A stretch of DNA of 64,000 bases from Cytobacillus suaedae (GTDB lineage Bacteria; Bacillota; Bacilli; Bacillales; Bacillaceae_L): the NCBI GenBank assembly GCA_014960805.1, contig CP063163.1:4117001-4181000 (forward strand). The letters run 5' to 3'. Below the pieces are notes generated by a model. It did not search any database. It was not told where the DNA came from and worked only from the letters and a program-made list of their open reading frames with translations. How positions within the stretch are numbered: position 1 is the first letter of the stretch; the number at the start of each line of letters is the position of its first letter. Of the stretch, positions 42,401 through 50,454 are shown piece by piece. Both the position numbers and the translations under genes were made by a program.

Positions 42401-44499
42401 ATCGGATCAACCTCTTTAAAATCAGTCGCATCATACTTATGATTTGATGCAGCTTTAGCAACTGGATTTAAATAAAGAGTATTTACACCAAGTGATTGTA
42501 TATAATCTAATTTTTGTTGAATTCCAGCAATGTCTCCTCCGAAGAAGTCATTACTCCAGATTCCGTCTCCAGTATAGTTAGCTGGATCCTTTTCTCCTAT
42601 ACGAGGATTATCAGGTAAGTCATCCCAACTATCTGGACGTTCAATCGGTTCATAACCACGTGCATTGTCTTTTGCTGTATCATTTCCAGTATTTCCATTG
42701 AAAAACCGATCCGGGAAAATTTGATAGACAACAGCTTCCTTCATCCAATCTGGTGTTTGATAGCTAGGGTCATAGACAGTTAGTTGGAACAATCCAGCAT
42801 TACTATTTGCTGCATTACCAGCTTCCCCTTCAAGTGTATCTTCACCATACTCAGCTACCGCCACATCATCCCCTGCAATAAACTTATAACCATGAACACC
42901 TTTATCTTCAGGTGTAAACGTTGCTTCCCAAAACTCTACACTTCCTTGGCCTTGAACATCTGTCCAACCTGCATACTCCATATTCACCATTTTTGTATTG
43001 CCTGTTAAATAGTTTCGAACATATAAAGTAGCTCTAGTTAAATCATCTTTTTTCGCAGCCAGTCGTAAAGTAACCGTTTCACCTGCTGCAATGGCACCAA
43101 ATGGTTGACGATATGCATTATCCCACGTATTGTGATATAACTTACCTTGATCAACAGTTCCATCAGAACCACTCGGTTTGTAATCTGTTAACACTTCTTT
43201 TGTAAGATTATTAAAAGTAAAGGTAACCTCTGTTGCCTCTATTACATTTACCTTATAGTTCTCCTCAGGATATGCTTCACTCCAGTCATTTCCTAGTACA
43301 ATCTTAAACTCATGATTCCCTTTTGGTACTAGAGTTCTATATTCATAACTATTGTTAAAATCATTGTCTGTTAAAAATGCAGTTGATGTTGCAGGACTCC
43401 AATCATCACCAGCATTAATATCGGGTTGGATATCTCCTACTATACGAGGTGTTTTTTCGCTTAAGATAGGCGTATAAAATGTTGAATTCGAAATGGCATG
43501 AGTTTGATCATGATAGTAAAATGTAACCTCTGTGCTTTCTTCCAGAGTTAGAGTCAGGTTCGCCCCACCTCTTCCTCCTGCACCATAGTTTTCATCCCAA
43601 TTGCCGCCAACTGCAATTTTATATTCATACTGACCTGCTGGTAATGTGCCGGTAAAAGTATAAAGATCATTGCCGATATGTTTCATTTTTGTTGTAGTTG
43701 CAGCTGGATCCCACTCTCCAGTGTGTCCAAGCTCATCTTGTAAACTACCAACTAAAACGACATTTCTCCCTGGAATCTCTTCTCCAGGCGGTGGATTTTC
43801 AGTTTCATCTACTGTGGCTGTTACTTCTTTTGTATCATTGTTAAACGTAAAAGTAACAAGCGCATCACTAGGAACACTTACTGTTGCATTTTGGTCTGGG
43901 TATGATGCATCATCCCAGGTAGTTCCAAGAACAACCTTATAATCATAAGTCCCTGCTGGTACGTTTACAGATGCTATGTAAACGTTATCAAAATTATCAT
44001 CTAGTAGTAAAACGTTTGATTCTGCTGGACTCCATTCAGAACCTGCTCCAATTTCATCTTGTAAACTTCCTACAATTCGTGGCTGCTTATCAGTGGAAAT
44101 TGCTGTGTATCTAGTCGAGTCAGTAACAGCATGTGTTACATCATGATAGTAAAAAGTAACTTCTGTTTCTTCTGCTAGATTAATAGCTATATTGCTTTCT
44201 CCATAGCTTTCATCCCAGCTTACATTAATCGCAACCTTGTATTCATAGTTACCCGCTGGAAGAGTTCCTGTGAACGTGTAAAAATTATTACCCATATGAG
44301 TCATCCTAGTTGCTTCTGATGCAGGATCCCAATCTCCAGTACTTCCCAGTTCTGTTTGTAGATCCCCCACTAAAGTGACTGTACGCTCTTCTGGTGTTTC
44401 AGCGCTTATCTTGTCGAAATAAAAAGCACCAGAAAACAGCTGAATAATTAATGAAAAGATCATTAGTAAAGAAAGTACTTTTAGGTTTTTTCTTTTCAC
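39484..44499 (-). CDS. Secreted multi-domain amylopullulanase (GH13)
   Basis: 1671 aa. Signal peptide 1-34. Four X25/SusE-like starch modules in tandem (about 38-455; each with LVGDLQ or IVGSLQ, a GEWDPA-type block and AGNYEYKVA). Then a CBM34-like N domain (455-585) and the GH13 catalytic domain (585-1010): region I DGVFNHV, nucleophile Asp in GWRLDVANEVD (about 866), acid Glu in LILGEIW (about 903), Asp in MGSHDTPR (about 972). After the GH13 C domain come a fibronectin III module (about 1157-1242), an Ig-like and another FnIII module, a CBM20-like module (about 1460-1570) and a terminal Ig-like domain. It hydrolyses alpha-1,4 and probably alpha-1,6 bonds of starch or pullulan outside the cell. 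Confidence 0.9.
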   Translation of the reverse strand: MKRKNLKVLSLLMIFSLIIQLFSGAFYFDKISAETPEERTVTLVGDLQTELGSTGDWDPASEATRMTHMGNNFYTFTGTLPAGNYEYKVAINVSWDESYGESNIAINLAEETEVTFYYHDVTHAVTDSTRYTAISTDKQPRIVGSLQDEIGAGSEWSPAESNVLLLDDNFDNVYIASVNVPAGTYDYKVVLGTTWDDASYPDQNATVSVPSDALVTFTFNNDTKEVTATVDETENPPPGEEIPGRNVVLVGSLQDELGHTGEWDPAATTTKMKHIGNDLYTFTGTLPAGQYEYKIAVGGNWDENYGAGGRGGANLTLTLEESTEVTFYYHDQTHAISNSTFYTPILSEKTPRIVGDIQPDINAGDDWSPATSTAFLTDNDFNNSYEYRTLVPKGNHEFKIVLGNDWSEAYPEENYKVNVIEATEVTFTFNNLTKEVLTDYKPSGSDGTVDQGKLYHNTWDNAYRQPFGAIAAGETVTLRLAAKKDDLTRATLYVRNYLTGNTKMVNMEYAGWTDVQGQGSVEFWEATFTPEDKGVHGYKFIAGDDVAVAEYGEDTLEGEAGNAANSNAGLFQLTVYDPSYQTPDWMKEAVVYQIFPDRFFNGNTGNDTAKDNARGYEPIERPDSWDDLPDNPRIGEKDPANYTGDGIWSNDFFGGDIAGIQQKLDYIQSLGVNTLYLNPVAKAASNHKYDATDFKEVDPMFGSPEEFKAFTDELAKRDMHLILDGVFNHVADDSIYFDRYGKYETVGAYEYWAKIYELMNEEGLTQKKAEQKAHVYFKKDKQKFSRYGFHNWFNIENEMIDEGKPTERYKYQAWWGFDSLPEIKSISGEAVDYDSELNNKQFANYIFYEKDSVAKSWLTNGGSGWRLDVANEVDMEFWREFREELKNGNYKRGATLQDGEEPLILGEIWDDASKYFLGDQYDSVMNYRFERAILGYLENGNAGQTEKLLKAVQEDYPEEAFYALMNLMGSHDTPRAVYLLGGGTDSFERAEFDTNYNHELGVQRLKLASIIQMGYAGAPTIYYGDEAGVTGSKDPDDRRTYPWGNEDQDLISHYQKIGAVREDNANLFAYGELHHAYAKDDVLAYVRTNDESAAIVAINRGSESKTIELQVKELVANGVNFNDQLETSYGAITHNGVIELTIPAMSGRMLVSENLPTKVEPVTSLTATEGSKMAQLNWEGNASDYVVYQTTVEGALYQKLGTTADETFTVENLQNGRQYFFAVASVDENGNESEKVATNAVIPHYDLSTAWVGDLTTLDNSTLDLSAAKQISAELYVAGATETEQAEGVMARLEVKKDSETQWEILKAGYAGQAGNNNVFSGSFLPLEIGTYEYRIGVSSDLGREWKYTETTNTVTFVKDEADQAAPATSVELAQPMQESGQVNLGWSLVDSDDPYLFTILRDGVVIEQVVDGGLTTYRDYQVENGKTYQYQVRVYDKAGNFVDSNIVTVTPDIVMVQVTFKVNAPDYTPLTTSVNMPNSLNGWNTGAWSMTRNGAVTPDWEYTVEVQEGTEITYKYVKGNSWDQEGLADHTPNDRADDDISYYGYGAPGTDMKVIVQNQGNNKMVVQDYIIRWIDMPVVVTSHENNATLTTETIELKGTAIKGGILTINGEQVTINDDMSFNHTVTLTEGKNDISISIEPSEESKTNIFNGEADPISKNTKTIVLTVNKQ

Positions 44500-44537
44500 T
44501 TGTTCTTACCTCCTTGTAGTTATAAAGTTTTTGGTTG

Positions 44538-44592
44538 TGAAAGCGATTGCACTAAAGAAAAAAATATTATTGAAACGGTGTGCAACCGTTTC
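44538..44592 (-). promoter_or_regulatory. cre site and LacI-type operator of the amylopullulanase gene
   Basis: TGAAAGCGATTGCA (44538-44551) fits the CcpA catabolite-repression element with one mismatch. GAAACGGT/ACCGTTTC around GTGCA (44572-44592) is a perfect inverted repeat of the LacI/GalR operator kind. Both lie just upstream of the start, so glucose repression and a maltose-type repressor are expected. The remaining gap to 44846 is AT-rich without a convincing gene. Confidence 0.65.
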
Positions 44593-44846
44593 CATTTACC
44601 TAAATTTTCTCACAGAGTTTGTCTACTCTCAACATATTTTATCCGACAAGAAATCGAGTAGAAATGTTGAAATAGGTTGAAATAACTAGAGATTTGTTGT
44701 TTTACTACTAATAATTGGGTAAGTTTGGTATTTATAGGGACTAGTAATCTATTAAATGGTGAAGGAACGGCATTTGTAGTTCTTCTTTTATTAAAAAATG
44801 AGGCTTTAGAAGCATGGGTCAGAGTAAAATCTAAGGCCACTTAGCA

Positions 44847-44882
44847 ATAAAAAAAGTGTTAGGCTCAGCTGACCTAACACTT
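44847..44882 (-). terminator. Terminator of the second DUF5667 gene
   Basis: AGTGTTAGG/CCTAACACT stem with a 9-base GC-rich loop and seven T on the minus strand. Confidence 0.8.
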
Positions 44883-44897
44883 AAAATTCGTTACTTG

Positions 44898-46139
44898 TTA
44901 TCTGTCATCATCTTCGTCTTCATCTTCGTTATCATCATCTTGGTCTTCATCTTCGTCGTCATCATCGTTATCTTTATTTTTCTTACCTTTTCCTGCTTTC
45001 TCACGAGCTTTTTCACGTGCTTCTTCTGCTTTTTCACGTGCCTTTTTTGCTTCTTCTTCAGCTTTCTCGCGTGCCTCTTCCTCTTTTTCACGGGCTTTTT
45101 CGGCTTCTTCTTCTGCCTTTTCACGTGCTTTCTCAGCTTCTTCTTCAGCCTTTTCTGTTTTCTTTGAATCTTTTACAAGAGCCTTTTCTGATTTCTTTTC
45201 TGCTTTTTCAATTGCTTTTGTTACTTCCTTCGTTGCTTCAACGATGATTTCTGCTTGCTCTTCATTGTATTCTTCTAATAACTCAGCTTTTTCCTCTTCA
45301 GCCTCTTCTTCAGTTAACTCACCTTCAGCTAACTCTTCTTCTATTTCTATTAATTCATCTAGATACTCTTCTTCCTCTTCTAGATATTTAGCAATTTTCT
45401 TTTCTAGCTTTTTCTCAGCCTTTTCAATGTTTCTAGCAAGTGCAGCTTTTGCTTGTGGGTTTTGTATTTTTTCCATTGCTGCTGTTAGTGCGATAATATT
45501 TTGACCAAGTTTTTCTTGAAGATCTGCTAATGGGTCAGTTGTTTCTTCAGTTGTCTCGCTAGTTGTGTTATTTGATGTTTCTTCCGTTATTTCTCCATCC
45601 GTAGTCGTTTCCTGTGTCACTTCTGAAGTATCATCTCCAGAGTTATCTTCATCAGTAGATACACTAGGAGTCGTAGTAGATGCTAAATTAAATGCAAGTT
45701 CCATCTGTTTAATTGCTTCCTGTAATGTTTCTTCTGCAAGCTCTTCATTTCCAGCTGCAAGTAATGCCTCTGCTTCTTTAATACGTTCTTCAGCAAATGC
45801 AACTAAAAGAGCTGCTTCCTTTGTATCATCTAATGTAAGAGCTAATTTAATTTTTTCTGTGAATTTTTTTAGGATATAAAAGAAATCTCCAGGTACTAAA
45901 GATACTTTTTCCGGTACAGTTGCTTCTTCAACCTGTACATCCTCGTTAGTAGCTATAGTCTCATCTACGTTATTTTCAACTGATGAATTTTGAGTAGTAA
46001 CCTCTTCAGTTGTAGTAGACTCTGGTGCTGTCGTTGTTGTATCGTTTGCAAAAGCACTGCTCGTACCCAATGAGAATGTTAAAGCTGTCGCAATCGCGCT
46101 TGTTGCTAATACATTTCTAATCTTCTTGTCGAAAAGCAT
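44898..46139 (-). CDS. Secreted DUF5667 protein, paralogue with acidic tail
   Basis: 413 aa, AGGAGGAATTC before the ATG. Signal peptide (FANDT region) and DUF5667 domain (about 75-230: [40 protein letters not shown], then [20 protein letters not shown]) as in the gene at 37726. The tail is a charged coiled coil of EEAEKAREKA-type repeats followed by about 28 residues almost all Asp/Glu, which could bind calcium. The upstream ~60 bases match those of the paralogue (CTGGGCTCGAAT, AGCGACA), implying shared promoter control, but this copy lacks the c-di-GMP riboswitch. Confidence 0.75.
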   Translation of the reverse strand: MLFDKKIRNVLATSAIATALTFSLGTSSAFANDTTTTAPESTTTEEVTTQNSSVENNVDETIATNEDVQVEEATVPEKVSLVPGDFFYILKKFTEKIKLALTLDDTKEAALLVAFAEERIKEAEALLAAGNEELAEETLQEAIKQMELAFNLASTTTPSVSTDEDNSGDDTSEVTQETTTDGEITEETSNNTTSETTEETTDPLADLQEKLGQNIIALTAAMEKIQNPQAKAALARNIEKAEKKLEKKIAKYLEEEEEYLDELIEIEEELAEGELTEEEAEEEKAELLEEYNEEQAEIIVEATKEVTKAIEKAEKKSEKALVKDSKKTEKAEEEAEKAREKAEEEAEKAREKEEEAREKAEEEAKKAREKAEEAREKAREKAGKGKKNKDNDDDDEDEDQDDDNEDEDEDDDR

Positions 46140-46238
46140 GTAGAATTCCTCCTATTTTGTAATAACTGTACTAAAGAGATTCGAGCCCAGTTTTCCGTTT
46201 ATGTCGCTAAATTCAAATTAAATTTCTTGACAAAAAAT

Positions 46239-46290
46239 GGGGCCTGACCCCCGGTGCGTTAAAGCGTTAGCGCACCGGGGGTCAGGCCCC
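46239..46290. repeat. Dispersed palindromic repeat, copy D
   Basis: Complete element between the kynureninase stop (46296) and the DUF5667 promoter region. This copy has the longest uninterrupted arms (GGTGCGTTAA side also pairs with GCGCACC). Confidence 0.85.
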
Positions 46291-46295
46291 TTGTT

Positions 46296-47576
46296 TTAAG
46301 CTATGACATTGCGTGTGTTTTCGTAGTTTTTGTATTGTTCGGTTTTCATGATTTGTTTGAGGATTTGGATGGTTTGCCAGATCTCTTCATAGGTGTTGTA
46401 GAGTGCCATAGGTGCAAGGCGGATGACGTTTGGTGCTCGGAAATCTGGAATGACGTTATTGTCCTTAAGCGCTTTACAGATGCGAGCTGCTTCGTGATGT
46501 TCTAAGCAGACATGACCTCCACGGCGTTCATTTTCCCTAGGGTTGCCGATACTAAATCCATATTCCCCTAATTCATGTTCGATTAAGTACATCATATATT
46601 CTGTCATGTGTAATGATTTCTCACGTAACTTCTCAATCCCAGCTTCTGCAAACATTTCAAGTGATCCCAAAAGTGGTGCTATGCTCAAGACATGTGGAGT
46701 CCCAATTTGAAATGCCCCCGCTGTTTCTGCATGTGTCAGGTCATGTTCCATGTCAAATTGCTTTTCTTTTTTTGAGCTAAACCAGCCTGCTAGACCTGGT
46801 GCAATGCCATGGTGATTTTTATGAACGAACATCCCACCAACTCCACCTGGGCCACTGTTTAAATATTTATAATTGCACCAAACCGCAAAGTCCACTCCCC
46901 AGTCATGTAATGAATGAGGAAGCGCTCCAATGGAATGAGCTAAATCAAATCCGATTAAGATGCCTCGTTTATGAGCTTCTGCTGTTAAACTTTTCATATC
47001 TAGAAGCTGGCCACTTCTATATAAAACAGAAGGAAGCCAAACAATCGCTACATCGTCGGTCATTGCAGCAATGACATCATCTTCATTGATCGTTCTACTA
47101 TCCTCGGACTTCACTAAAACAAGATGCTCCTGAGGCTCTAACCCGTGTAATTTTAACTGAGCTTTAATCGCATAAATGTCCGAAGGAAAATCGAGTTCAT
47201 CCGCAACAATTTTTGTTCTCTTTCCTTCTGGCTTATAAAAGGTCGCCAATACCTGGTGAAGGTTCGCAGTAATGGATCCAGTTACAATCGTTTCTTCTGG
47301 TCTAGCACCAATTAATGGTGCTGTCAGCGCCCCAAGTCTTTCCGAAAACTCAAACCACGGCTGATTACCTGCCATCCAACCATCGATTCCAAGTTCTTTC
47401 CAATCTTCTAATGAGTTTAGCAGTGCTCTTTCAGCACGTTTAGATAGTAATCCTAAAGAATTACCGTCCATATAATAGATATCTTCTTTTATGTAAAATT
47501 CATCTCGAAAGGTTGTTGTTTCTTTGTCTAATTGCTTTGCATAATCGACTGTTGGTAAAAACGTATTCATTTTCAC
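46296..47576 (-). CDS. kynU: Kynureninase
   Basis: 426 aa from a GTG with GGGGAGG nine bases upstream. PLP-dependent fold type I. Typical kynureninase blocks: [58 protein letters not shown], and the PLP lysine in [13 protein letters not shown]. It cleaves kynurenine or 3-hydroxykynurenine to anthranilate (or 3-hydroxyanthranilate) plus alanine. No tryptophan dioxygenase or kynurenine formamidase gene is adjacent, so the rest of the pathway must lie elsewhere or kynurenine is taken up. Single gene; the palindromic repeat follows. Confidence 0.9.
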   Translation of the reverse strand: MKMNTFLPTVDYAKQLDKETTTFRDEFYIKEDIYYMDGNSLGLLSKRAERALLNSLEDWKELGIDGWMAGNQPWFEFSERLGALTAPLIGARPEETIVTGSITANLHQVLATFYKPEGKRTKIVADELDFPSDIYAIKAQLKLHGLEPQEHLVLVKSEDSRTINEDDVIAAMTDDVAIVWLPSVLYRSGQLLDMKSLTAEAHKRGILIGFDLAHSIGALPHSLHDWGVDFAVWCNYKYLNSGPGGVGGMFVHKNHHGIAPGLAGWFSSKKEKQFDMEHDLTHAETAGAFQIGTPHVLSIAPLLGSLEMFAEAGIEKLREKSLHMTEYMMYLIEHELGEYGFSIGNPRENERRGGHVCLEHHEAARICKALKDNNVIPDFRAPNVIRLAPMALYNTYEEIWQTIQILKQIMKTEQYKNYENTRNVIA

Positions 47577-47841
47577 TAGACTCTTCCTCCCCGCTTATCT
47601 TCATTTAATTATAGTATCTCATATCTATTAGATTTTCGGAATAGTTAGGTAATATAGCGCAAAACCACATTTCCATTAATTAACCAATTCACCTAGACAC
47701 ATCTATCCAACGTTGCTCTCATCGAACTTTCGGCATATAGAGCGTTTCTAAAGCCTTAAAACCCAGTCAATTCCTGTTGTATTGCATATAGGATTTTGTT
47801 GTAATATACTGTGTGCAATTTAATATAAAGGAGACACTCTA

Positions 47842-48384
47842 TTGGTATATGACGGCATTATTATAGCCTTACTTGTGGCCTTGATTCGCGGAGGAAAGAT
47901 CACAAATCTTTCTGAAATAACGTTGAAAATGGGGTGGGTCTTCCCAGTTCTATTACTCTTCCAATTGATCATTTTTTCACTTCAAAATGAACTCGCGTGG
48001 ATTGGTACTTATAGCAACATAGCTTTTATTTTTGTATATCTTATAGGATTGTTCTTCCTTTGGCTGAATTGGGATCAACCTGGATTCCCCATAATCACTT
48101 TAGGAGTAGGTTTGAACTTTATTGTGATGGTACTAAATGGTGGCAGGATGCCTGTTTCACCTGAAGCAGCTCTAGCATTAGACCCAACTTATATAAATGC
48201 TTTAAAACATAACCTTTATGCAAAACACGAGGTAATTACGAATTCTACGCACCTTGCCTTTTTGGGTGATATCATCCCACTGTCTGCTCCATATCCCAAG
48301 GAGCAAGTGATTAGTATAGGCGATATCATTATGAATATAGGTGTTTTTATCTTTATACAAAGAGTTATAGTAAAAAGGAGATAA
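47842..48384 (+). CDS. DUF5317 membrane protein
   Basis: 180 aa from a TTG start after AAAGGAG. Five or so membrane segments. The family pattern GGKITNLSEI, then LNFIVMVLNGGRMPVSPEAA and THLAFLGDIIPL is visible. DUF5317 proteins are small integral membrane proteins of unknown role in Firmicutes and Actinobacteria. The RBS of the next, 29-codon ORF lies inside the last codons of this gene, so they form an operon, possibly with the GGDEF/HD-GYP gene 160 bases downstream. Confidence 0.75.
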   Translation: MVYDGIIIALLVALIRGGKITNLSEITLKMGWVFPVLLLFQLIIFSLQNELAWIGTYSNIAFIFVYLIGLFFLWLNWDQPGFPIITLGVGLNFIVMVLNGGRMPVSPEAALALDPTYINALKHNLYAKHEVITNSTHLAFLGDIIPLSAPYPKEQVISIGDIIMNIGVFIFIQRVIVKRR

Positions 48385-48389
48385 AAAAA

Positions 48390-48479
48390 ATGAGCAAAAA
48401 AACAAAAAAGACCATTATAAATTTAATCATACTAGGTTCTGTCATTGTTGCCTTAACTTCAGGATTTAAATTTCACTAA
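48390..48479 (+). CDS. 29-residue single-span membrane peptide
   Basis: ATG with AAAAGGAG ten bases upstream, starting 5 bases after the DUF5317 stop. The product is a Lys-rich start (MSKKTKKTI) followed by one hydrophobic span (INLIILGSVIVALTSGF). Too short for most gene callers. RBS, spacing and a coherent membrane segment support a real small protein, perhaps a partner of the DUF5317 protein. Confidence 0.55.
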   Translation: MSKKTKKTIINLIILGSVIVALTSGFKFH

Positions 48480-48483
48480 TCAT

Positions 48484-48512
48484 TCAGGGCGTGCCTCAAA
48501 AGTGCTCCCTGA
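48484..48512 (+). terminator. Possible hairpin after the 29-residue ORF
   Basis: TCAGGG/CCCTGA stem with a partly paired loop and a short AAAATTTT tail; weak as a terminator. Confidence 0.3.
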
Positions 48513-48543
48513 AAATTTTCTAAATAGAGAGCGTGAATAACTG

Positions 48544-50352
48544 ATGAAAAAAATACGATTAGATTCTCTATATGCAACAATACTTTGCGTAATAGGTGTC
48601 CTTACTTTTTTAGGTAATTATAATTACGCTTTTACGAACTGGGAATTAATCGGCGTATTAACAGCTGTACTGCTTTTATTAAACTTTTTTAATATCGTTC
48701 TTCCCCCTTCCGGAAATTCGTTATCAATGGATTCTGCTATATATCTAGCCAGCCTCTTTTTGTTTGGTCTAGATATTACATTAAGTATTTTATTGGTAAC
48801 GACGTTTGTCTGGTTTGTCTATTACAGGAAAATTGCATGGTGGAAACACCTATTTAACTTTGCTAGTTATTCGTTAACAATAGTGTGTACCTACTATATT
48901 TTCACTCTAATGAATGGATTACCTGGCGTAGTAAATTTCAATACAATTATTCCTTATATCTTTTCACTCGCAACGTACTTTTTATTAAATGTCTTTATTT
49001 TCTGGGGCTATTTTGCAATTGCCTCACCTTCCCAAGTCACAAGTGTGATTAAAGGTGCCATTACAAAGGCTGTTCTGAAAGAGTCTTTCTCGAGTTATTT
49101 TAGCTTACTCATATTATCACTTATTTTAACTATTTTAATAAAGGAAGCACTTTACTTCGGGTTGCTTTTGTTTACTGTCTTATCTGTATTTCTATCCTTT
49201 GCTTTTAAAAACTTCTTTCATCTTTATAAAGATACCGAAGAAAAGTCAAAAGTTGATTTCTTAACAAGACTTTATAACCATGGCTTTTTCAAACTTAAAC
49301 TAGACGAAATGTTTGCAAAAAATGAGGATTATAATGGATTTACAGTTGCCCTCTTAGATGTAGATGACTTTAAAAAATACAATGATACAAGCGGTCACCT
49401 GCAGGGAGACGAATTATTAAAATTCTTTGGAAAGTTTATTAATGAAAAAACATCCACTCATCCAGAGATGATTTCTGCACGATATGGTGGCGAGGAATTT
49501 GCTATTTTAATGCCTAATACAACATCAAACGAGGCAGTCTCCATTTTAAATAAAATACGAAAAGAATTAAATGATACACACTTTAAAGGTGTTGAGTATT
49601 TGCCACTAGGTTGTATCTCATTTTCAGCTGGTATTGTTGAGTTTACAAAAGGAACCTATGGGTCGTCTGAATTGCTAACAAAAGCGGACAAAGCGTTATA
49701 CTTTGCAAAAGCACAAGGGAAAAATTGTGTTCAAGTGTATCACGAGGGAAACAATGTCTATGATAATGACTTGTATCTGTTAAAAGAAGTAGAAAAGCTT
49801 GAGCAACAGCTACAAATCTTTTTAGCAAAGGATATGTACACCTATCAACATAGTAAACGAGTGTTCACCTATGCTACAGACCTAAGTAGCAAACTGGAGC
49901 TTAGTAGCGAGGAAAAACGAAACCTCATCTTAGGTGCTCTGATTCATGACATTGGTAAACTTGAAATTCCAAGGGATGTTATTAACAAGAAGGGGAAGCT
50001 TGATCCACATGAGTGGGAAATGATGAAAAAACACGTGACATGGGGGAAAGAAATTATCTCTTCTGCGAAAAAGTATAATGACCTTATTCCCTTAATTGAG
50101 CTACATCATGAGCGGTTTGATGGTAAGGGGTATCCCTTTGGTTTAGAAGAAGATAATATTCCAAAGCTTGCGAGGATTTTATGTGTAATTGATTCATTTG
50201 ATGCAATGACAACTGAACGTCCTTATCAAAAGACTAAGACCTTCGGAGAAGCGATTATTGAGTTAAGAAAATGTGCTGGCCAACAGTTTGATCCAGCGTT
50301 TGTGGAACCTTTTATCGAGATGATTGAAGAGAAGTATCCTCAAATGCTATAA
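48544..50352 (+). CDS. Membrane GGDEF plus HD-GYP cyclic-di-GMP protein
   Basis: 602 aa; the RBS is poor (GAGAGCG). The N-terminal ~230 residues hold six to eight membrane segments (MASE-like sensor). GGDEF domain about 240-395 with GGEEF motif (ARYGGEEFAILMP) and inhibitory-site region upstream. HD-GYP domain about 425-600 with LIHDIGKLEIP (HD) and HHERFDGKGYP (GYP). A protein that may both make and degrade c-di-GMP in response to a membrane signal. It complements the soluble GGDEF-EAL protein at 19128. Followed by a good terminator. Confidence 0.85.
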   Translation: MKKIRLDSLYATILCVIGVLTFLGNYNYAFTNWELIGVLTAVLLLLNFFNIVLPPSGNSLSMDSAIYLASLFLFGLDITLSILLVTTFVWFVYYRKIAWWKHLFNFASYSLTIVCTYYIFTLMNGLPGVVNFNTIIPYIFSLATYFLLNVFIFWGYFAIASPSQVTSVIKGAITKAVLKESFSSYFSLLILSLILTILIKEALYFGLLLFTVLSVFLSFAFKNFFHLYKDTEEKSKVDFLTRLYNHGFFKLKLDEMFAKNEDYNGFTVALLDVDDFKKYNDTSGHLQGDELLKFFGKFINEKTSTHPEMISARYGGEEFAILMPNTTSNEAVSILNKIRKELNDTHFKGVEYLPLGCISFSAGIVEFTKGTYGSSELLTKADKALYFAKAQGKNCVQVYHEGNNVYDNDLYLLKEVEKLEQQLQIFLAKDMYTYQHSKRVFTYATDLSSKLELSSEEKRNLILGALIHDIGKLEIPRDVINKKGKLDPHEWEMMKKHVTWGKEIISSAKKYNDLIPLIELHHERFDGKGYPFGLEEDNIPKLARILCVIDSFDAMTTERPYQKTKTFGEAIIELRKCAGQQFDPAFVEPFIEMIEEKYPQML

Positions 50353-50373
50353 AATGAACTATTTGTGTGACAT

Positions 50374-50401
50374 GGTGTCGGTCAAGAGCTGACACCTTTT
50401 T
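50374..50401 (+). terminator. Terminator of the GGDEF/HD-GYP gene
   Basis: GGTGTC/GACACC stem with an 11-base loop and TTTTT. Confidence 0.65.
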
Positions 50402-50406
50402 CCATA

Positions 50407-50443
50407 TAAAAAAAAGAATGCCAGGAGTGTAACCTCCTAACAT
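50407..50443 (-). terminator. Terminator of the subtilase gene
   Basis: On the minus strand GGAG/CTCC with flanking partial pairs (ATG/CAT), followed by eight T. Confidence 0.5.
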
Positions 50444-50454
50444 CCCTTCATTTT

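Noticed and set aside
44610-44840. 76-codon minus-strand frame between amylopullulanase and DUF5667 genes
   Set aside because: No RBS, low-complexity composition unlike coding neighbours, and it occupies the upstream region of the amylopullulanase gene.
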